From NCBI RefSeq assembly GCF_000421585.1, contig NZ_ATXH01000001.1, positions 1 to 64,000 of the forward strand: DNA of 64,000 bases, written 5' to 3'. Positions 25,501-33,001 of this stretch are shown in pieces. This stretch comes from Thermodesulfatator atlanticus DSM 21156 (lineage in GTDB: Bacteria > Desulfobacterota > Thermodesulfobacteria > Thermodesulfobacteriales > Thermodesulfatatoraceae). The translations under genes were made by a program, and so were the position numbers. Numbering within the stretch: the first letter of the stretch is position 1; each line of letters starts with the position of its first letter. The notes under the pieces are model-generated. The model saw nothing but the letters and a program-made list of their open reading frames with translations, had not been told where the DNA came from and searched no databases.

Positions 25501-25845
25501 CGCCGTGTGTTTAAGGGTTTCAAAGATGGATTCAAGGGAGTCTTCAATAGGCAAAACAAAACAGGCAGAAAGCTGACCAAGCTCGCGCCCAGCATTCATG
25601 AGGGTAGGGGAGTTTGGCAAAAAATCAAGGCTAGCCATGAGTTGGTAGAATTTTTCTTCTAGTTCTTCGAGGTTGGCGTTTTTGTCATAAAGAAGCTCAG
25701 CAGATGCCACCGCGCGGGCAACCCGGCGAAACATGTCTTCCGGGGTTTCTACAGGATTTCCTGCCTTGTCGCGCAAAAGATATCTTTTGGCCAGTACGAT
25801 GAGGGCGTTTTCAGTAAGAGGAAGTTTTGTTTCTGGAAGCTTCAT
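22564..25845 (-). CDS. nrdJ: Class II (B12-type) ribonucleotide reductase with intein
   Basis: 1093 aa precursor from ATG 25845 (a GTG at 25875 is less likely). After removal of the 366-aa intein the enzyme is about 727 aa. It reduces ribonucleotides using adenosylcobalamin. Seen: NSPTLMNAG, LSACFVLPIEDS with the first active-site Cys, the NPCGE active-site motif (split by the intein), YESCNLGSINLS, an ATTTTIAPTGSISII region, a TSCPD-like domain (CGNLYVTV...GGCAACQIEA) and a C-terminal zinc-finger/redox tail CPDCGGPL...CRSCGFSKC. It ends 8 nt from the convergent outer-membrane gene. Downstream in the selB operon direction, with 53 nt between. Confidence 0.93.
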   Translation of the reverse strand: MKLPETKLPLTENALIVLAKRYLLRDKAGNPVETPEDMFRRVARAVASAELLYDKNANLEELEEKFYQLMASLDFLPNSPTLMNAGRELGQLSACFVLPIEDSLESIFETLKHTALIHKSGGGTGFSFSRLRPKGDIVRTTHGVSSGPVSFMQVYDAATEAIKQGGTRRGANMGILRIDHPDIEEFITIKRDITKLTNFNISVAITEKFMQAYAAGKDFALINPRNGEVVRRVSARKLFDLLVENAWLTGDPGVIFIDYINEKNPTPNLGMIEATNPCVTKDTWIMTAEGPKQVKDLIKVSFQARINGKDFWAPYGFFYTGNKIVYEICTKEGFQLKVTENHPLLKVRTRTRCRLETYWTLAREIRIGDLLVLNDHRQNTYWPGEGNFEEGYLLGLLIGDGTIKKDKATLSLFEEKGSFDEGIYYGALAAAYSLPHRRDFCGWIFLSKRRECRLSLAYIKSLAKRYGITPGQKQITASIEKCSSDFYRGFLRGLFDADGSVQGSHQKGISIRLAQSSLNNLKRVQRMLLRLGIFSRIYQNRRSKQRKKLPNGKGSYSLYWTKTQHELIISRENILTFYEKIGFSHKKKSQKLKEAIQNYQRKLNKERFVVKVTDIKILPPEPVYDCAVPGVNAFDANGFIVHNCGEQPLLPYESCNLGSINLSHFVKNKKIDYERLRETVHLAVHFLDNVIDVNRFPLPQIEAQTKKTRKIGLGVMGFADMLIKLGIPYNSRKAVEVAEEVMGFINRESVSASSLLAKMRGNFPAYRGSIWDSPKTPCMRNATTTTIAPTGSISIIAGCSSGIEPLFAVAYVRRVLDGTELREVHPLFEKALKEVGFSLEKITEITEKALKTGSIKHLEEIPKNIRELFVTAFDITPEEHLRIQAAFQRHVHNAVSKTINFPENATKEDVRKVYLLAHKLKLKGVTVYRYGSRPTQVLNLLRREGTVPRPRPKITHGFTRKIRTGCGNLYVTVNWDEKGLCEVFATMGKAGGCAACQIEATSRLISLCLRSGVAPQAIIKQLAGIRCPSPAWEDGKAILSCPDAVAKVLAEALNIEIKPEERPSLGACPDCGGPLEMESGCLFCRSCGFSKCD
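23917..25014 (-). other. Intein with LAGLIDADG homing endonuclease, inside nrdJ
   Basis: 366 codons (residues 278-643 of the precursor). N-terminal splice block A starts CVTKDTWIMTAEG; block B is EGFQLKVTENHPLLKV; the C-terminal blocks are EPVYDCAVPGVNAFDANG and FIVHN, with Asn as last residue and Cys as +1 extein residue. Two LAGLIDADG motifs appear as LLGLLIGDGTI and FLRGLFDADGS. All residues needed for splicing are visible. The insertion falls between P and C of NPCGE, so the catalytic cysteine doubles as the splicing nucleophile. Confidence 0.93.
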
Positions 25846-25898
25846 CTCTTGCCTCTTTTTTATTGAGGCTATCACAGGAAAAAAATTTCTGGCAAGAT

Positions 25899-27827
25899 TT
25901 AAGTTTCTTTGCGGCGGAGTACGCGTTTGTCTCCCAGGCGAATAGTGACTTTTTCTCTGTCAAGGTATTCAAGGAGCGGAATCATGTATTTGCGGCTTGA
26001 GCCGTCAACGAGTTTACGGAAATCGCCCACTGCCATTTCTTTGTTCTTGGTGAGGAATGAAACTACACGTTTTTTGACTTCTTCAATTACATCATGGTGA
26101 AAAACCAGTTCATCACGAAGCTTAACGAGCTTTCCTTCCTGGAGAAGCAAGGAAAAGATTTCTTGTACAAGAGCGGGGTTTTCTTTGAACCTGGCAAGGA
26201 TTTCGTCTTTATCAGGGGGAGTAAACCCTGCCTTGCGAAAGGCGTCTTCGATTTTTCTTTTAAGGGCTTCCTGTTCCTCGGCAAGGACGATTTTATGCTC
26301 TTTTAAGCGGATTATCTCTTTTTCCTGGACTATTTTGCCCTTTGCAATTAGCTCTTCAAGCATCTTTTCGTAAACACGCACTTCAAGCCCTGAGGGCAAA
26401 CGTTGTTTGAGTTCTTCTTTTGTTAGGCCGGGTTTTAAGGGGAATTTTTCGTGAAATTTACGCAGGCGGTTTAGAATTTCTTGTTTGATTTCGTCGTATA
26501 TTTCACGCGCCATGAAAAGACGTTTTGCTTCGGTTCGAATCTCTTTAATCTTGCCGTGTTCTTTGAGCTTTTTAAGGATTTCTTCAAGATCTTCCCCAAA
26601 AATAGAAACTCTTAGGGCAATTTCTTCAAAAGGAAGCCCCATCTCTTCGGCAATACGAAGGTGATAAAGAATGACGTCTTCGGTGGTTCCATCGCGCAAA
26701 AGCTTTAGTTCCTCTAGCTGGTGGCGTTGGGAGCGTTTGCGCCTGAAGGCCACGGGGTTAAGGACTACACCACCTCCAATGGTTATCATAGGTGAGTAGC
26801 TTCTGATGACAAAGTGGTCCCCTCGCCAGCAGACTACCGGTTCTTCCAGGCGCAATTGGGCCAGGGCCTCGCTTCCTGGTTCTATTTTGTCCGTGCCAAA
26901 TAGAAAGACCCGTCCCAGGACCTCGCTTGTGCCGATATGGAAGCGTACCCTGGTATTGTGTTGAAGGGGCTTTGGGGCGCTTGAAAGATACTTGAGGGCT
27001 ACGTCCACGATAAGGCTAGGTCTTAAGGCCCCTTTGTGGGCTACTACGTCGCCGCGTTCTAAGTCTTCTTTGGTAACTCCATGCAGATTCAAGGCGGTGC
27101 GCTGACCAGCCTCTGCCTGGTCACGGTCTTCGCCGTGGACCTGGATACGGCGCACTTTGGCATCTAGTTCTTTGGGATAGATTTTTACTTCGTCTCCTAT
27201 TTTTACCTTTCCAGAAAGAGAGGTTCCGGTGACCACGGTGCCAAATCCCTTTACCGTAAAAACACGGTCTATTGCCAGGCGGAAGGGGCCTTTTGCCGGA
27301 CGATCAGGTACCTGTTTAACAACTTTATCAAGGAGAGAAATGAGCTCTTCCAGGCCTTCTCCCGTGGTCGCTGAGACAGCAATCATGGGTGCATCTTCAA
27401 GGAAGGTTCCTTTTAGGGCCTCGGCAATGTCTTCTTTGATGAGCTCGAGCCACTCTTCGTCAACCAGGTCTTTTTTGGTGATAACTACGATTCCGGTCTT
27501 GACGCCAAGGAGTTCACATATTTCAAGGTGTTCTTTGGTTTGTGGCATAACACCTTCGTCTGCTGCTATCACCAGGGCCACGAGATCGACACCACTTGCT
27601 CCTGCTACCATGTTTTTTACAAAGCGCTCATGCCCTGGGACATCAACAATGCCAAGGCGCACTCCGCTTGGCAGGGTGAGATGGGCAAAGCCGAGTTCTA
27701 TCGTGATTCCGCGTTCTTTTTCTTCTTTTAGACGGTCTGTATCAATGCCGGTTAAGGCCTTTACTAAGGTAGTTTTTCCGTGGTCAATATGTCCTGCGGT
27801 GCCAAGAATAACACGCTTTTCCGCCAT
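25899..27827 (-). CDS. selB: Selenocysteine-specific elongation factor SelB
   Basis: 642 aa. N-terminal GTPase motifs: [22 protein letters not shown], and a TKKD-type G4. Three beta-barrel domains follow, then about 250 residues of winged-helix repeats that in SelB bind the SECIS hairpin. This length and C-terminal extension separate it from EF-Tu. It implies that the organism inserts selenocysteine; no selA, selC or clear selenoprotein is in this window. Cotranscription with the upstream archaemetzincin is likely (9-nt gap). Confidence 0.96.
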   Translation of the reverse strand: MAEKRVILGTAGHIDHGKTTLVKALTGIDTDRLKEEKERGITIELGFAHLTLPSGVRLGIVDVPGHERFVKNMVAGASGVDLVALVIAADEGVMPQTKEHLEICELLGVKTGIVVITKKDLVDEEWLELIKEDIAEALKGTFLEDAPMIAVSATTGEGLEELISLLDKVVKQVPDRPAKGPFRLAIDRVFTVKGFGTVVTGTSLSGKVKIGDEVKIYPKELDAKVRRIQVHGEDRDQAEAGQRTALNLHGVTKEDLERGDVVAHKGALRPSLIVDVALKYLSSAPKPLQHNTRVRFHIGTSEVLGRVFLFGTDKIEPGSEALAQLRLEEPVVCWRGDHFVIRSYSPMITIGGGVVLNPVAFRRKRSQRHQLEELKLLRDGTTEDVILYHLRIAEEMGLPFEEIALRVSIFGEDLEEILKKLKEHGKIKEIRTEAKRLFMAREIYDEIKQEILNRLRKFHEKFPLKPGLTKEELKQRLPSGLEVRVYEKMLEELIAKGKIVQEKEIIRLKEHKIVLAEEQEALKRKIEDAFRKAGFTPPDKDEILARFKENPALVQEIFSLLLQEGKLVKLRDELVFHHDVIEEVKKRVVSFLTKNKEMAVGDFRKLVDGSSRKYMIPLLEYLDREKVTIRLGDKRVLRRKET

Positions 27828-27836
27828 AATTTCCCT

Positions 27837-28379
27837 CTAAATATTTCTTCCGAGTAATAAATTAATCCTTCGCCAGCACTCTGGACAAAATTTAGCAGGT
27901 TTTACGTCAACTTCCATGACGCTATTGGAATAATGCATTACGCAGGGGGCTTCGCAGTGGTCAAGGCCAATGGCATGGCCAAGTTCGTGAAGCGCTTCTT
28001 TTTGAACCCTTTCGTATAAGAGCCTGTCGTTAGGGGGTAAGTGATAAAAGGCATTATCAAGCCGCCGATAAGAGAGAAGGGCCGTGCCCTGTTTTAAGAT
28101 TGAAATGCCAAAGACAAAATTTAAATCCCAGGCGTAAAGATCCACTTCACAAATACCGAGCTTAAGGCGCGAGCGGGTTTCGATATTTTGCTGGAACCAG
28201 GTAACCAGGTCGTCTGCTTTGAATTGTCCTCGTTCTTTATCAAAAAATTCCTGAGGAAGAGGGGCAGGTTCTTCAAAATAAACTTCTAGATTCAAATTCT
28301 CGTAAATACCACCTGCTATCGCGTCAATTACATCCTGACGCACGGTACCAAGGGGCACAAGGGATACCGCTTTAAACAT
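27837..28379 (-). CDS. Archaemetzincin-type metalloprotease
   Basis: 180 aa. The extended zinc-binding signature [12 protein letters not shown]...CVMHYSNS with a later CPEC (residues about 130-172) matches archaemetzincin (HExxHxxGx3Cx4CxM...CxxC). Such enzymes are putative peptidases found mainly in archaea and in some bacteria and vertebrates. No signal peptide. Its target is unknown. It is between a methyltransferase and selB in a minus-strand run. Confidence 0.9.
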   Translation of the reverse strand: MFKAVSLVPLGTVRQDVIDAIAGGIYENLNLEVYFEEPAPLPQEFFDKERGQFKADDLVTWFQQNIETRSRLKLGICEVDLYAWDLNFVFGISILKQGTALLSYRRLDNAFYHLPPNDRLLYERVQKEALHELGHAIGLDHCEAPCVMHYSNSVMEVDVKPAKFCPECWRRINLLLGRNI

Positions 28380-28445
28380 CTCTTCCTCCTTGCCAAGGAT
28401 GTCTAGAAAGAGTTAGCACAATGGCCACAAAGCACAAGATCATGT

Positions 28446-28982
28446 TCAGATGCGGTAAAAATAGATGGGGTCCTCTACTCTTAAAACTAAATAGGGAGAA
28501 AAACCCGGTAAAGGGAAATTGGCACTGATTATGATAGTGCCAGGCCTTGCTTCTTTTTTGATTTTAGGAGCAAGATCAAGCAAAAGATCCGGAAAAAGAT
28601 AACAAAAGATTAAGTCATATTGAGAGAGATCACAGTTAAAGAAGTTTTTGCGATGAATTTTTACCGGGGTGCGGGTGAGGTAATTTAGCGTTTTTGCCAA
28701 AAGGTAAGCAAAGGGGTTTATTTCATATCCCTCGCCGATGACGCCGAATCTTTTATAAACTGCCCGCAAAAATCTTCCGTCCCCACAGCCAAGGTCGACA
28801 ATTCTCTTCTCAGGGGAAAGCTCAAGGTGTTCGCAAATGGCCTTTATCTTCTTGCGCGAAGTGCCTACAAAAAGAGCGCCTTTTGTGCGACGTAGCACAG
28901 AAATAGTCCCTACGGCATAACAAAGCTTTAAAAAAGCAAGGGGCAAAAATAAGGCCAAGATAGCGTATAAAATGATCTTCAT
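28446..28982 (-). CDS. SAM-dependent methyltransferase, membrane-anchored
   Basis: 178 aa. One N-terminal hydrophobic helix (about 5-25), then a class I methyltransferase core with IVDLGCGDGRFLRAV (motif I, about residues 60-74), a following acidic residue in GEGYEINPFA, and FCYLFPDLLLDLAP. Substrate unknown. Overlaps scpA by 4 nt. Confidence 0.82.
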   Translation of the reverse strand: MKIILYAILALFLPLAFLKLCYAVGTISVLRRTKGALFVGTSRKKIKAICEHLELSPEKRIVDLGCGDGRFLRAVYKRFGVIGEGYEINPFAYLLAKTLNYLTRTPVKIHRKNFFNCDLSQYDLIFCYLFPDLLLDLAPKIKKEARPGTIIISANFPLPGFSPYLVLRVEDPIYFYRI

Positions 28983-29677
28983 CTTTTTATGATCTCTACT
29001 TCTGCCAAAGGCTTTTGCTGAATAAGCCTTAGTTTTTCTCTTAGGGCAAGCTCAAGAAGTGCCAGAAAATAAGTTATGGCCTCTTCACGGCTCTTAGCCC
29101 GTTTAAAAAGATCTCGCAGATAAATGCGCTTTTTTTCAGAAAGGAGTTCTTCTATTTCTGCCATTTTTTCCTGGATTAAAAAGCGAGCCCTTGAAACCTC
29201 AAGAGGAGAGGGGGGCTTTCTTCCTAGGACTTCCTTTAACGCAGCAAGCAAGTCAAAAATAGAAACAGATATTTCTTCTGGCCGTGGCATATCGTACGGA
29301 GGTGCAACAAACACATCCCTGCCAAGAAGAGGCCTTTCCCAGAGTTTTTCTGCGGCTTTTTGGTAACGGTCAAGTTCTAGGAGTGGTTCGACAATCTCGC
29401 GCCGCGGGTCTTCTTCAAGTGATGTTTCTTCGGTTTCTTCCTCATCAGGGAGAAGCATTTTGCTTTTGATATAAAGAAGGGTAGCGGCCATGTAGAGGTA
29501 TTCCCCTGCAATCTCAAGATCAAGGGCCTTCATCATCTCAAGATAGGCAAGGTATTGCTCGGTGATAAGGGAAATGGGAAGGTCAAAGATGTTAAGCTTG
29601 TTTTTGCGCACCAGGTGCAATAAAAGGTCAAGGGGGCCTTCGAAAACAGGAATTTTGACGATATACTCTCTGGTCAT
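28979..29677 (-). CDS. scpA: Segregation and condensation protein A
   Basis: 232 aa. Kleisin subunit that bridges SMC heads. Conserved N-terminal block VFEGPLDLLLHLVRKNKLNIFDLPI, then YLYMAATLLYIKSKMLLP, an acidic linker and a C-terminal winged helix (VSIFDLLAALKEVL and EEAITYFLALLELA). No scpB follows; the downstream gene is a methyltransferase. Its ATG shares the CATG with a divergent fragment starting at 29676. Confidence 0.93.
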   Translation of the reverse strand: MTREYIVKIPVFEGPLDLLLHLVRKNKLNIFDLPISLITEQYLAYLEMMKALDLEIAGEYLYMAATLLYIKSKMLLPDEEETEETSLEEDPRREIVEPLLELDRYQKAAEKLWERPLLGRDVFVAPPYDMPRPEEISVSIFDLLAALKEVLGRKPPSPLEVSRARFLIQEKMAEIEELLSEKKRIYLRDLFKRAKSREEAITYFLALLELALREKLRLIQQKPLAEVEIIKR

Positions 29678-29843
29678 GAAGATCGAAGTTTTTTATCTCC
29701 CAAAATGCCGTAGTTGGCAAGGCATAATCTCCTTTTTAGAAAAGGCCAAGACTGAGCTTGGCCTTGACGCAGAAATAATTACCCGAGAAATCAAAGACAG
29801 CAAAGAGGCGCAGAAAATAGCTAAAACCTGTTCCTGGTTATGA
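29676..29843 (+). pseudogene. Truncated thioredoxin-like (DF-family) protein
   Basis: 55 residues. MKIEVFYLPKCRSWQ has the N-terminal beta strand and Cys of small thioredoxin-like proteins; the DF family, which in some species carries selenocysteine near this position, fits best. After AQKIAKTCSWL the frame stops at a TGA and non-coding repeat DNA begins, so the C-terminal half of the fold (with the usual cis-Pro) is missing. The ATG overlaps the ATG of scpA on the other strand. Confidence 0.55.
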
Positions 29844-29885
29844 ATGAATCTTATTACTGTGAGTATTTTTTAATAGACAATGATC

Positions 29886-29936
29886 TCAGGGATCCGTTCC
29901 TATTTTTCGAAGCGAAAAATGGGAACGGATCCAGTA
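29886..29936. mobile_element. MITE core with flanking DNA
   Basis: GGATCCGTTCCTATTTTTCG, AAG, then the inverted arm CGAAAAATGGGAACGGATCC. The element ends are missing; flanking sequence matches the copy at 11058. It appears to have truncated the preceding gene. Confidence 0.7.
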
Positions 29937-29968
29937 ACGTCGGGCGATTAAAGCCCCCTAATTAAAAA

Positions 29969-30394
29969 ATGGCTGAAGAGATTCCTTTAAAAAAGATTTG
30001 CTTTGAACCTATTGGCTTTGTGCACACCGAGGCCAAAGAAGTGCCGCGCTTTTACACGATTTCGCAGGTAAAAGGCCGCCTTGAAATTTTCCCAGAATAC
30101 AAGCTCGGGTTAAAAGACATTAAGCCAGGAGACAGAATCTGGGTTCTTTTCCACTTTCACAAAAGCCCGCCTTTTGAAGAGCGCTATCTGATCCAAGAGC
30201 CCCCTCATCGTCCAGGAGAAAAGCGCGGGGTCTTCAGCACATGTTCTCCTGTTCGTCCGAATCCCATTGGGCTTTCGGCCTTAAAAGTGCTTTCTGTAAA
30301 GGAAAATATTATCGAGGTAGAAGGCCTAGATATCCTTGATGGCACCCCTATTCTTGACATAAAGCCCTATAAAACTGCAGAGGAAGATAAATAG
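29969..30394 (+). CDS. trmO: TrmO-type tRNA methyltransferase (TsaA/YaeB family)
   Basis: 141 aa. In the family TrmO methylates t6A37 of certain tRNAs with SAM. Seen: GFVHTEAKEVPRFY, DRIWVLFHFHKSPPFEE, and RGVFSTCSPVRPNPIGLSALKVL, the strictly conserved block. Shorter than E. coli TrmO (about 235 aa), lacking the C-terminal domain, as usual for archaeal-type members. Followed 3 nt later by rlmH. Confidence 0.85.
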   Translation: MAEEIPLKKICFEPIGFVHTEAKEVPRFYTISQVKGRLEIFPEYKLGLKDIKPGDRIWVLFHFHKSPPFEERYLIQEPPHRPGEKRGVFSTCSPVRPNPIGLSALKVLSVKENIIEVEGLDILDGTPILDIKPYKTAEEDK

Positions 30395-30397
30395 CCC

Positions 30398-30862
30398 ATG
30401 CGCTGGCCGGCAAAAGTGCGCGTAATTACGCCGGGAAAGATAAAGTTTTCTTTTATCCGGGAAGGTGTAGCATATTACGAAAAGCGTCTTAAAAATTATC
30501 TTTCGTTTGCTCTTGAAGAAAAAAAAGTCCCCAAAACTTCTCTTTCGACCCTAAAACAAAAAGAAGGAGAAGTTTTGCTTAAGGCCACCGGGAATGCCTT
30601 TATTGTTGCACTTGATGAAAGGGGAAAAATTTTTACTTCGCAAGAGTTTGCAAGGAAGCTAGAGAGTTTGCTTAATAGAGAAAGAGAAGTGGCATTTGTT
30701 TTGGGCGGAGCCTATGGGCTTTCAGAGGAGGTCCTTAAGCGGGCGGATTTAAAACTTTCTCTTTCCCTAATGACTTTTGGCCATGAAATAGCACTTCTTG
30801 TTTTTTGTGAGCAACTATACCGAGCACTTGCTATTCTTTCTGGTGAACCATACCACAAATGA
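30398..30862 (+). CDS. rlmH: 23S rRNA (pseudouridine1915-N3)-methyltransferase RlmH
   Basis: 154 aa. SPOUT methyltransferase. Conserved blocks: FIVALDERGKIFTSQEFA, VAFVLGGAYGLSEEVLKRAD, LMTFGHEIALLVFCEQLYRALAILSGEPYHK at the C-terminal knot. Normal length. Overlaps the glycosyltransferase start by 4 nt (ATGA). Confidence 0.95.
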   Translation: MRWPAKVRVITPGKIKFSFIREGVAYYEKRLKNYLSFALEEKKVPKTSLSTLKQKEGEVLLKATGNAFIVALDERGKIFTSQEFARKLESLLNREREVAFVLGGAYGLSEEVLKRADLKLSLSLMTFGHEIALLVFCEQLYRALAILSGEPYHK

Positions 30863-31713
30863 AACCCCTGGTTTCAGTGATTATTCCTACGCATAACAGG
30901 GCCTCTTTTCTAAAAGAAGCGCTTGACTCTGTTTTTGCCCAGACTTTTCGAGATTTTGAAGTCATCGTGGTAGATGACGGCTCAAGTGATTACACGGTCA
31001 AATTAGTGGCCAATTATCCGATACGCTTTGTTAAGCGAGCCCAAAGGCGCGGGGTTTCTTCGGCAAGAAATGCAGGAATTCGCCGGGCGCGCGGAAAATT
31101 CTTGGCTTTTCTTGACAGCGATGACCTCTGGCTTCCCAAAAAACTTGAAATGCAGGTTTTGTTTTTTAAGAAACACCCTGAGGCGGTGGCTGTTCAGACT
31201 GAAGAAATCTGGATACGCAGGGGCAGGCGGGTAAATCCCCGCAGGCGTCACCAAAAACCCTCTGGCTTTTTCTTTGACAGGGCCCTTGAGCTCTGTCTGA
31301 TAAGCCCGTCGGGAATAATGCTTAAAAGGGACGTGCTTTATGAGATAGGACTTTTTGACGAGAGTTTTCCTGTATGTGAAGATTATGAACTCTGGTTAAG
31401 GCTTCTAGCACGCTATCCGGTCTTTCTGATAAAAACCCCCTTGGTGGTAAAAAGGGGAGGCCATGAAGATCAGCTTTCCCGCACCCCAGGCCTTGATTAT
31501 TATCGTTTAAAGGCCCTTTTTAAGATTTATCCTGAGCCATATTTGACGCCAGCTATGAGACTTTTGATAATTAGAGAAGCCAGCCAAAAAGCCGCTGTTT
31601 ATCTAAAAGGGGCTAAAAAACGTGGAAAAATTCTCAAGATAAAAGAGATAGACGAAAAACTTAGAAAAATAAAACTATTTCCTGGACTTCCCTGTTTTAG
31701 AGCTTTAAAGTAA
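30859..31713 (+). CDS. Family 2 glycosyltransferase
   Basis: 284 aa. GT-A fold: VSVIIPTHNRASFLKEAL, then EVIVVDDGSSD, and the metal-binding FLDSDDLW. The catalytic region continues with SPSGIMLKRDVLYEIG and CEDYELWLRL. A soluble enzyme without membrane segments, probably adding one sugar to a surface glycan; substrate unknown. Transcribed with trmO and rlmH. Confidence 0.9.
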   Translation: MKPLVSVIIPTHNRASFLKEALDSVFAQTFRDFEVIVVDDGSSDYTVKLVANYPIRFVKRAQRRGVSSARNAGIRRARGKFLAFLDSDDLWLPKKLEMQVLFFKKHPEAVAVQTEEIWIRRGRRVNPRRRHQKPSGFFFDRALELCLISPSGIMLKRDVLYEIGLFDESFPVCEDYELWLRLLARYPVFLIKTPLVVKRGGHEDQLSRTPGLDYYRLKALFKIYPEPYLTPAMRLLIIREASQKAAVYLKGAKKRGKILKIKEIDEKLRKIKLFPGLPCFRALK

Positions 31714-31743
31714 GCAAGATTTTCCGCCGATATAAAAAAAGAC

Positions 31744-32085
31744 ATGTTAGACAAACGTCTTTTCGAAAGATTTGATGTCAATTTTAGGTGCCACTTTGCT
31801 ATTGATGGCACACCCCAAGTTTTAGATGCCAAGCTCGAAGACATTAGCCTTGGAGGCTTTCGTATTTCAACCTTTACTTCTCTTAGCCCTGGTCAGAGGA
31901 TACTTTTTTCTTTTGAATCAAAGCCACCGGTAAAAGGCAAAGCCCGGGTTGTTTGGGTGCGCAAAGATGGCGAAAAATACTACGCCGGCCTTGAAATCGT
32001 AGAATTAAAAGATAAGTTTCGCAAAGCCTTTCAGGAGTTAATCAGTGAACTTACCTTTGAACACCTCCCAAGTGCTTACACATAG
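31744..32085 (+). CDS. PilZ-domain protein (c-di-GMP binding type)
   Basis: 113 aa. It has the PilZ fold with a positive N-terminal region (KRLFERFDVNFRCHFAI) and the second part of the motif DISLGGFRIST (D/NxSxxG). The RxxxR element seems to be present as RLFERF rather than the strict RRxxR, so c-di-GMP binding is likely but not certain. A complete MITE begins 4 nt after the stop. Confidence 0.82.
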   Translation: MLDKRLFERFDVNFRCHFAIDGTPQVLDAKLEDISLGGFRISTFTSLSPGQRILFSFESKPPVKGKARVVWVRKDGEKYYAGLEIVELKDKFRKAFQELISELTFEHLPSAYT

Positions 32086-32088
32086 TTT

Positions 32089-32219
32089 GAGACCTTTGCA
32101 AAATTGCTGAGATCAGTGTCGCAAGCACAACCGCAGGGGATCCGTTCCCATTTTTCGTTCCGAAAAATAGGAACGGATCCAGAAACAGGCCTTAAGAAAA
32201 AGTGTTTCGCAAAGGTCTC
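32089..32219. mobile_element. MITE-like element, complete copy with 5-bp target duplication
   Basis: 131 bp: GAGACCTTTGCAAAA at the left, a central palindrome GGATCCGTTCCCATTTTTCG / CGAAAAATAGGAACGGATCC (32138-32180), TTTCGCAAAGGTCTC at the right. Direct repeats AGTTT flank it on both sides (32084-32088 and 32220-32224). Non-coding. Confidence 0.9.
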
Positions 32220-32284
32220 AGTTTACAATTTTTAGATTAAATTTTTCTCATGAGAAATCGTTGCAAAAATCTATGAAATTTTGA

Positions 32285-32425
32285 ACAACGTCATTGCAAA
32301 CGAAGCCGAGCAATCTAGATCCCTCACTGTGTTCGGGAAAGCGATCGCTTCGTCGGCCCTAACGGGCCTCCTCGCGATGACGCCTTGGTGGTCATTGCGA
32401 GCCAAGCGAAGCAATCTCGGGTAGA
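32285..32425. repeat. REP-like dispersed repeat, two inverted units
   Basis: CATTGCAAACGAAGCCGAGCAATCTAGATCCCTCACTGTGTTCG and, further on, GTCATTGCGAGCCAAGCGAAGCAATCTCGGG. Both are members of the same family as 21712-21845. The palindromic middle would fold as a hairpin in RNA. Confidence 0.7.
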
Positions 32426-32433
32426 AGAGTTTG

Positions 32434-32460
32434 TAGAGGTTCTAGAGGTTCTAGAGGTTT
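32434..32460. repeat. Short 9-bp tandem repeat
   Basis: Three near-perfect copies of TTCTAGAGG / GTAGAGG in a row. No coding sense found. Confidence 0.6.
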
Positions 32461-32498
32461 GGATTGAATGGGTATCGAAAGCACTATTTTTGTCAGTC

Positions 32499-32600
32499 AT
32501 TGCGAGCGAACGCAGTGAGCGAAGCAATCTCGGAAAGAGAAGGGACGGGATCGCGCGGGCGTAAAGGTCGCTTCGCGGTGACTCCTTGTCGGACAAAACA
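32499..32600. repeat. REP-like dispersed repeat (second long copy)
   Basis: Starts GTCATTGCGAGCGAACGCAG and continues TGAGCGAAGCAATCTC, AAGGGACGGGAT and CGCTTCGCGGTGA, matching 21712-21845 over about 100 bp. The rest of the 32220-33001 gap holds only a solitary MITE right end at 32696-32710 and AT-rich promoter DNA. Confidence 0.75.
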
Positions 32601-32695
32601 TGCTCCCCCGTTCCTGAAAATGAGGCCTCCCCGCCTGCCCCCGCGACGCTTTTTTATGCTTTCGTTTTGCCCCGCTGGGGTATGGGGGTTAATAA

Positions 32696-32710
32696 TTCTG
32701 CAAAGGTCTC
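32696..32710. repeat. Solitary right end of the MITE family
   Basis: TTCTGCAAAGGTCTC, differing by two bases from TTTTGCAAAGGTCTC; no core or left end nearby. Confidence 0.5.
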
Positions 32711-32951
32711 TTTCATGATTATTTTTATCATTTTAACATTTTTATCATTTTGCTTCTGTGTTACATGCCACTATTTACCTTTTTGGGCCATTTTGCGTAT
32801 AAATGACTCTTGTCTTTGCGAGATAAGAAGTGCAGAATGTAACCCGAAAGATTAGCAGGGTGTGCTAACATTGCCTTGCAATGCTTTTTATCGAAATCCA
32901 TATCACTAAGCGGAAAAATTAGTTGTAACAAGCTTGCAAAAAAAATATTTC

Positions 32952-32965
32952 TTATTATTTTATAA
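32952..32965. promoter_or_regulatory. Candidate PerR-type operator upstream of the regulator gene
   Basis: TTATTATTTTATAA is close to the palindromic PerR box (TTATAATNATTATAA-like). It lies 37 bp upstream of the regulator start, where an autoregulatory site would be expected. Confidence 0.35.
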
Positions 32966-33001
32966 AGAGTCTAAATCAAAATAAATTTTGAGGTGATAGC
33001 C

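Noticed and set aside
22564..25845. Three separate genes in place of one long nrdJ frame
   Set aside because: The frame is continuous, and splice motifs at both junctions show that the middle part is an intein.
32464..32855. Two overlapping open frames with Arg/Ser-rich peptides
   Set aside because: They translate REP-like repeats and AT-rich promoter DNA, with no ribosome site or homology.
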